From assembly GCA_037013495.1 (NCBI GenBank), contig CM072806.1:19699001-19763000 (forward strand): a stretch of DNA of 64,000 nucleotides, in the 5' to 3' direction. The notes under the pieces are model-generated. The model saw only the letters and a program-made list of their open reading frames with translations. It was not told the origin of the DNA and made no database searches. Of this stretch, positions 58,310 through 64,000 are shown in pieces. Position numbers and translations under genes: made by a program. The DNA comes from Hippophae tibetana. Lineage: Eukaryota > Streptophyta > Magnoliopsida > Rosales > Elaeagnaceae. Position 1 is the first letter of the stretch, and every line of letters starts with the position of its first letter.

Positions 58310-59907
58310 GAGTATTTATGGAAATAATAATTAAGTTAATTATGTTTTCTCATATTATTTAGGTTATTAAAGATATAAATTGATATTTGTTGATTTTCTC
58401 TTTTTGATACGAAAGTGTCTTTAGGTAGGACCCAAATTCTTTTGTTTAATATTAATTAACTAATATCCTTAGGCAGAGCATATTAATTAATTAAGTGTTA
58501 AATTTCAGCTTTATTTCTAAGAAAATAGCAAACCATCTAATCACAACTTTAGTAAGTTAATTAGACTTAATTCAAGGTGTCTAAATTAAACCTGATAATT
58601 TAATTATTCAAGTTCTAACTTTCAATTTTTAAAACCATTACTGAAAATATGTCATAAATATATTTTCTAATAATAGTTCTTATAAAAACTTTTGAAATAG
58701 AGATTCACTTTAACTACCGGGCGATTGTACCAATAAATAAAAGAATACTATTCCGAATCAGACTGGATAATTAAACCATTAAATCTAATTTTCAGATTTA
58801 AGTTTGTAATGAAAAATAATATATTTATCTCTAACATTCTTAATATAAAATCTTGAATAAAAACAAGATCAATTTATTTTATAGAAATGTTTTACTTATT
58901 TAATCTTTCGCAAGCATAACAACATTATTATTATATCATATTTACAAACAATTAGCAATATTAAATTTAATCACAGACAAATTAAACATAACATATAAGA
59001 ATAAAACATAAAAATTAACTATCAAGAATTTATTTTAAAATTATACGTTAAAAAAATCCTTATAGAGATTTGATGCTAATCCTATTGCTCGAAAACCTCT
59101 AAACGGATTAACATTTCTGTTTATTGAATCAAAAACTAAAAATCTATAATAGCATAGATAGTTCTTCTCAAAAAGAGAAGAACTTTAAAACTAAAAACTA
59201 AACAAAAACTAAGAAATCTTTTTAGAAAGAGAAAGCTAGAGAGATAAAAAGTTGAGAAAAAATTGTGTTTTACAATGAGAGAAAATGGTCCTTTTATAAG
59301 TGAGGAAAAGGTTAAAAAAGGGGAAAATATTTCAAAAATTGATTTTGGACGCGTTTGTACAGACTGGTACGTGTGGAGGGTGTGAAAATTTCAACAAATG
59401 TGCATTTAGGGCATGGGACAAAGCGCAAGCGTGTGCAAGACACGACTCGGGCCTGTGTTGGCACATGGGGAAATTGGCGCAACGTGTGTCAGGCTTGTGT
59501 TGGCTGTACGAGTATGGGCGTGTACCAGTTGTATGCGGACGTTTGCTAGGCGTGTACTAGCTGCGTGCGGGTGTGTGCTGGGCACACGCTGGTGCATGCG
59601 GGACTGGACGCGAATGGGCGGCTGTGCGTTTGATTTTGGCCTTTTTGATCGTTTTGTCCAATTTTTTTCAATTTTTTTACTTTTCTTCATTTCTTTTCTC
59701 AACATATTTGTGATGTATTGCCTCTAGTATTTTTCGTCAAATTTTTAAGTTATTTGTGAATGAAAATACTTGAAAAACATTAAAAATACTCGTAATTCCG
59801 AAAAGAAAATTTATATAAAAATATAATAAAATCATACAAATATGAATCTATTTAATAAATTAAAATACATTAAATCACCGTAATTTTAGTATTTTAAGCA
59901 CTCATCA
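58310..59907 (-). repeat. Ty3/gypsy LTR (TGATGAGTGC family), minus strand, copy D
   Basis: It aligns with copy A (25098-26858) in the same orientation, from GAGTATTTATGGAAATAATAA at the left to the terminus GCACTCATCA at 59907. On the minus strand it has the same order: terminus TGATGAGTGC, GC-rich block (59345-59635), hairpin (59160-59184), AATAAA within TTCAATAAACAG (about 59127-59115), then AT-rich U5. The left end is less complete than in copy A, and I did not find a primer site. Confidence 0.7.
59345..59635 (-). other. GC-rich U3 block of gypsy LTR copy D
   Basis: About 290 bp, longer than the 130-170 bp blocks of the other copies, with TGTGTTGGC and TGCGGG-type repeats (for example GGCCTGTGTTGGC and GGCTTGTGTTGGC). 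It lies between alignable AT-rich flanks. Long open frames on both strands here (59300-59560, 59406-59705, 59413-59727) follow from the composition. Confidence 0.75.
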
Positions 59908-62080
59908 CAACTCCTAACCAATTTCTTGCTAGTTCCTTAACTAGAGAAGCGATAAAAACTAAAAATTAAATTATCCTAAATCTCATCCGTGGATTGACTC
60001 GGTTGTATTTAGCATATGTAATAAGCCTTTAAACCCTTAGGTTGTCCTAGCGGATGATTTTAAGTCTTGTGAGGGTTTTCAGTAACGATACCCACAAACA
60101 TTAACAAAAAAATGAAAAAAAAGAAGCTAACTAAAATTTAAAATAAAGTAAAAAGACAAAAATGAAATACAAAAATATATCATGCTTATAATCTCTTAAA
60201 TTTCATAATTAAAATCTTAAGCATAGATTATTTCAACTTCCTAAACATTCATGATTTATTATAATAATTAGTTGAAAATCATTTTCATATTTCATATAAA
60301 AAATGTATCAATTTAATTTCACCCAAACTTAGTGTTAAGAATTTGAATTCGCTTTGACTCTATTCCTCACAAGTCAATTTTCTCAAAAAATACTGAATCC
60401 TATGGGTTCAAACACTCATACTAATTTATATGCGAAATAGTTATTGTATAGAAATGAACTAATATATTCTCATATGTATATAGAAGAAAGGAATCAAATG
60501 TAAGGATTTATAAAATATTATACATTACTTTCATATATCAATCAAATTCATCAAATAAAAATATCAAGTAATATGCCTTTTAGAAAATGTAGGAAAATGT
60601 AATGACTTCTTAGGAAATTACTTCCTATATTTTCTTTTGCATTAAACCATTTCTCACAAATGTTTAGGCTTTTTGGGTCATAGTATATAGATTATACTAT
60701 TCATTTTCATCTCTTTCTTTCTTTCTATTTTATTTTTTCTTTCTTTCTTTTATATTCTTTTTTTATAAGAGAATCCATTTTTTAGAGAGTGGACCCAAGT
60801 ACAGATTGTATATTTTTTATATGGTAAGGTGAGTGGTTAATATGTGACTTTTATGTTTGTATTTATATAGGTAACCCTAGATATATCTCTTTTTTAATAG
60901 AAGTCATGCATGAATGAAGAAAAGTATATACTATCAATTTCTACTTAAATAATTTAATTTAAACAAATGAAAAATAAATATATAAGATTTTATTAAAATG
61001 TAACAATACAGATATTCAATGCTAAGTCCTATAAAGATCATATAATAATACTGAAAAAATAAGATAAGTGTTTAGAGTAGAAAAAATAATATCAATCACT
61101 CAAAGTAAAGGATAATGGGCTTAAACTATTTCTTATAAGGGTAGTCTCCACAATCTCATTCCTAAACACCGATTTTGAGTTTAATATAATTTTTACATCT
61201 TATCAAGAAATATTAGTCATGACAAAAACTAACTAATTACCAAATACTCCATGATATGTTTTCAAAAATTAATCTAATAGTGTAAAAGACTTAAATATTT
61301 ATTTAAATTTAATTTAAAGAAATGATAAATATTTGTAATTTTTTTTAAAACTAATCCTAAAATTCTAAAAATTACTAAACCACGTAAAGAAAATAAAATC
61401 AAACACAATAAAAATGAAAATGTGAATATATATATTTTAAGTATGATAACTTTTCATAAAACGTCTAGCAAAGAGTTTTGTTTTTAAGAATTCTTTTTAA
61501 TTTATCTATAAGTACAAAAAAGAAAGTAATATATAAAAATAAAAAAACTTAGCAGTTACATGCTTCAATTATTATTATTGTTTTACTTTTTGTTTCTCTT
61601 TTTATATTATTGATTTTCATTTTTCTTAAGTTATTGATTTTATGTACTTTTATATAACTTTTCTTATTCATTAATCAATTTCATTTAAAAAGTAAAAAAA
61701 TACAAAAAAACAACAACAATAACAATTGTGTGGTTGTATGAAACACTAAAATCTAAAAAAGTTATATCTAGGAGACTAACACTTAATAGCCTTAGTATCA
61801 TTAGTCTTTCCTCGAAACGTTGCTTGGTTTATGAGGATGAATTTAAGGAAATATAGCCTCATCATTTTTTCATGGAGCACTCTTAGTGTATACTATTTGT
61901 GTTGTTGGATCGTTGTTATTTTTTTTAAATATTAATTCTATTATTATCTCATATTTTTGTTAGATATTATCGTCAAATAATAATTATATAAAATCTAAAA
62001 ATTAAAAAAAATATACAAAAAATAAAGGAAAAAAATAAAAAAAGGGTGATAGAGTGTATGAAACGATCTAGAGATAAAAG
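59908..62080. other. AT-rich DNA between gypsy LTR copy D and gypsy gag
   Basis: No coding signal. CACCCAAACTTAGTGTTAAG (60318-60337) resembles the non-coding interior of some gypsy elements read on the minus strand. A (TTTC)n-type run lies at about 60711-60755. A 5' LTR for the gag at 62160 is expected here, but I could not pair it with anything in the window. Confidence 0.4.
60711..60755 (+). repeat. (CTTT)n microsatellite
   Basis: Interrupted CTTT repeats in two runs separated by about 14 bp. Confidence 0.9.
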
Positions 62081-62159
62081 ATGTAAATTTTAAAAAATAA
62101 TAGAATTAGAATTACCTTTAAGTTCATCTCCTTCTAACTCGTCTTCTAGCTTTGAAAAT

Positions 62160-64000
62160 ATGAGTAACCACCAGGATAATCTCATTAGAACTCTAAAATA
62201 TTGCCTCCATACTTGTACAACCACACCATCATGCATAATATTTCTCCCTAACGCACCACAAATGGATTTCAAGCCTAAAATGGTACATCTCTTACCTATT
62301 ATTTGTGGCTTAGATAGTGAAAATCCATATCTACATATTAGGGAATTTGAAGAGGTTGTGTCCACATTTCATAATCAAGGTTTTTTTTTCTCCTTAAAAC
62401 CCTTTGAGACCAAGGTCCATAGGTACATGAGTGGAAATGACTCAATACTTCTTTAATAAATACTTCCCCTACCATAAGAGAATAACCTTAAAAGATAAAT
62501 CTCAGCTATTTCCCAAAAAGATAGTGAAATATTGTACCAAGTCTGGAAGAGGTTCAAATAATTACTAAACATATGCCCATATTATGGGTGTGAAAATCAA
62601 TGCTTAATTAGTTACTTCTATGATGGACTCATAATTAGGGAGTACCAATTTATAGAAATGAGATGCAATGGAAATTTTCTCCAAAAAAGATCCTAATAAA
62701 GCTATAGACTACCTGAATGAGTTAGTTGAGAGAGCCTATATATGAACAAGATCAAGCACTTTTGATATCACCAATAGGTTGCGACCAAAGAGAATATACC
62801 ATCTAAGAGAAGAAGACAACCTTAAAGTCTAACTAGAAGTTTTGATTGAGGAATTAGAGACCATAAAAATGAAAGATAGTAGAACTACTCATGCAGTTGC
62901 AAGGGTGGAAACTCATCGTACATGCTTTATTTATGGGGTAGTAGAACACTTAGCTCAAAATTTCCTAACCTATAGTGAGATGATAGGAGTTTAAAAAGAA
63001 CAATGTAATGCCATAAGGATGTTTAGAAAACCTTACTCACCATACTCAAAAACATTCAATCTTGGCTGGAGGAACTATCCAAATTTTAATTGGAAGTTTG
63101 ACAAACTCATACAACCCAATGAAAATTAGAAATCTGAGCCACAAAGAAATTAACCAACACCTCAATATAATGACTAACTGAATAGGAATCCTTTAAAGAA
63201 ATCATTACAATCATTTATGGAGGCACAAAGTAAAACTAACCAAAAGTTTGAGGTTATACTTACACAAGTGGTATAGGAGAACAAAGAGATCAAAAGCCAT
63301 ATCACCAAGTTGACCAACACTTTCACTATACAAGAGCAAGGAAAGTTCACCTGGCAACCTCAGTCCAACATATGGTGGAAACCTTTACCATTGATGCACA
63401 CAGTGTCAAATAAGTAAATTTTATTTCAACTTGTAGTGGTAAAATTTTAGATGGACCAACTATACCAAGTCCACAAACTAACACAAGAACTATTACCATA
63501 ATGAGTAATGCTAAAGATTCCCCTTCATAAGAAGTAGTGAAGAAGATTCTAATTGAAGTGTCCTTTCTTCAAGCCCTAATATCTGGAGAATAAGATCTAG
63601 ATACCCAAGAGAAGATCCTAGATAATTTGAAACAAGTTAATATTAATCTTCCCTTGTTACATATGATTAAGAAAATAACAACATATGTCAAAGTAATCAA
63701 GGATCTATATACCATGAAAAAAAGGCTCCAGCAAACTGCATTCTTGAAATAACAAGTTAGTGCGATGATAGAACATAAAACATCACCAAAGTATAAAGAT
63801 CCAAGTTGTCCCATAATTTCCTGCCATATTGGGACGTATGAATTTGGTCAATCCCTTCTAGACCTAGGAGCAAATGTAAATTTGATTCCATATTCTATAT
63901 ATTATAACTAAGAATTGGATAGATCAAACCCACATAAGGCATTACAATTGGCTGACCACTCAATACGAAGACCAAGAAAAATAGTAGAAGATGTTTTGCT
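62160..64000 (+). mobile_element. Ty3/gypsy (Athila-like) gag and protease start, broken, runs off the edge
   Basis: The plus-strand frame at 62160-62456 has PSCIIFLPNAPQMDFKP, LLPIICGLDSENPYLH and REFEEVVSTFHNQ. These are hallmark steps of Athila-type gag (SCIVxPPNAxxFxFKP, LLPxFxGLESENPYxHLKEFEE). The sequence continues as gag to about 63400, with a zinc-knuckle-like CFIYGVVEHLAQNF near 62920. A protease region begins near 63780: KYKDPSCPIISCHIGTYEFG, then LLDLGANVNLIPYSIY and LQLADHSIRRPRKIVEDVL. That is the Athila protease with its DLGAxVNLxP active-site context. There are several breaks. RT and integrase would lie beyond the right edge. Confidence 0.88.

Overview
This is a stretch of AT-rich nuclear DNA from a flowering plant, most likely a eudicot. 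I base that on the density of plant-type Ty1/copia and Ty3/gypsy elements, L1-type LINEs with a DUF4283/zinc-knuckle ORF1, MULE and hAT relatives, and one host gene whose protein resembles a plant-conserved membrane protein. The species cannot be told from the sequence. There is one convincing host gene. Almost everything else recognisable is mobile-element debris, much of it nested. I saw no tRNA, rRNA, CRISPR or prokaryote-type feature.

Layout. 1-10500: an old minus-strand LINE (ORF2 start at the left edge, ORF1 around 4500-5900 and 9477-9700), split by two plus-strand copia elements (645-4404 and 5901-9471, the second with a GATAT target duplication). 11375-19868: a large minus-strand copia-type element with 1.1-1.2 kb LTRs and an ATCAA target duplication. 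Only gag is recognisable in it, and a hAT-type MITE lies inside that gag. About 20780-24210: a decayed plus-strand Mutator-like (MULE) transposase. About 25100-26858: a minus-strand gypsy LTR with a primer-binding-site-like sequence. 28940-29850: a copia RT remnant. 30790-34330: a minus-strand copia remnant, into which a 1.6 kb foldback derivative of the same gypsy LTR (32334-33954, ACAAC duplication) was inserted.

Host gene. About 36815-49230 on the plus strand. Eight coding exons join through GT-AG introns into one uninterrupted 320-residue reading frame for a type I membrane protein: signal peptide, luminal domain, one C-terminal transmembrane helix and a short tail. It resembles the plant relatives of the V-ATPase accessory subunit Ac45/S1 and yeast Voa1/Big1. 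It has a leader exon, a leader intron and a small upstream ORF. Intron 3 carries an antisense Ty3/gypsy element of about 5 kb. Intron 7 carries a MULE-type MITE with a 10-bp target duplication and a minisatellite of about 175-bp units.

Downstream: a LINE RT scrap (49930-50330), a minus-strand copia pol scrap (50460-52070), about 3.8 kb without recognisable content, a perfect 249-bp tandem duplication (55853-56356), a copia-like LTR tail (57190-57420), another copy of the gypsy LTR family (58310-59907), and the gag-protease start of an Athila-like gypsy element that runs off the right edge (62160-64000).

I found no new multi-gene system. The most unusual observations are structural. One is the foldback gypsy LTR with inverted U3 arms. 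Another is a conserved hairpin in that LTR family whose five-base loop is inverted between copies. A third is the set of GC-rich, unalike U3 blocks in otherwise AT-rich LTRs. The last is the minisatellite in the host gene's last intron.
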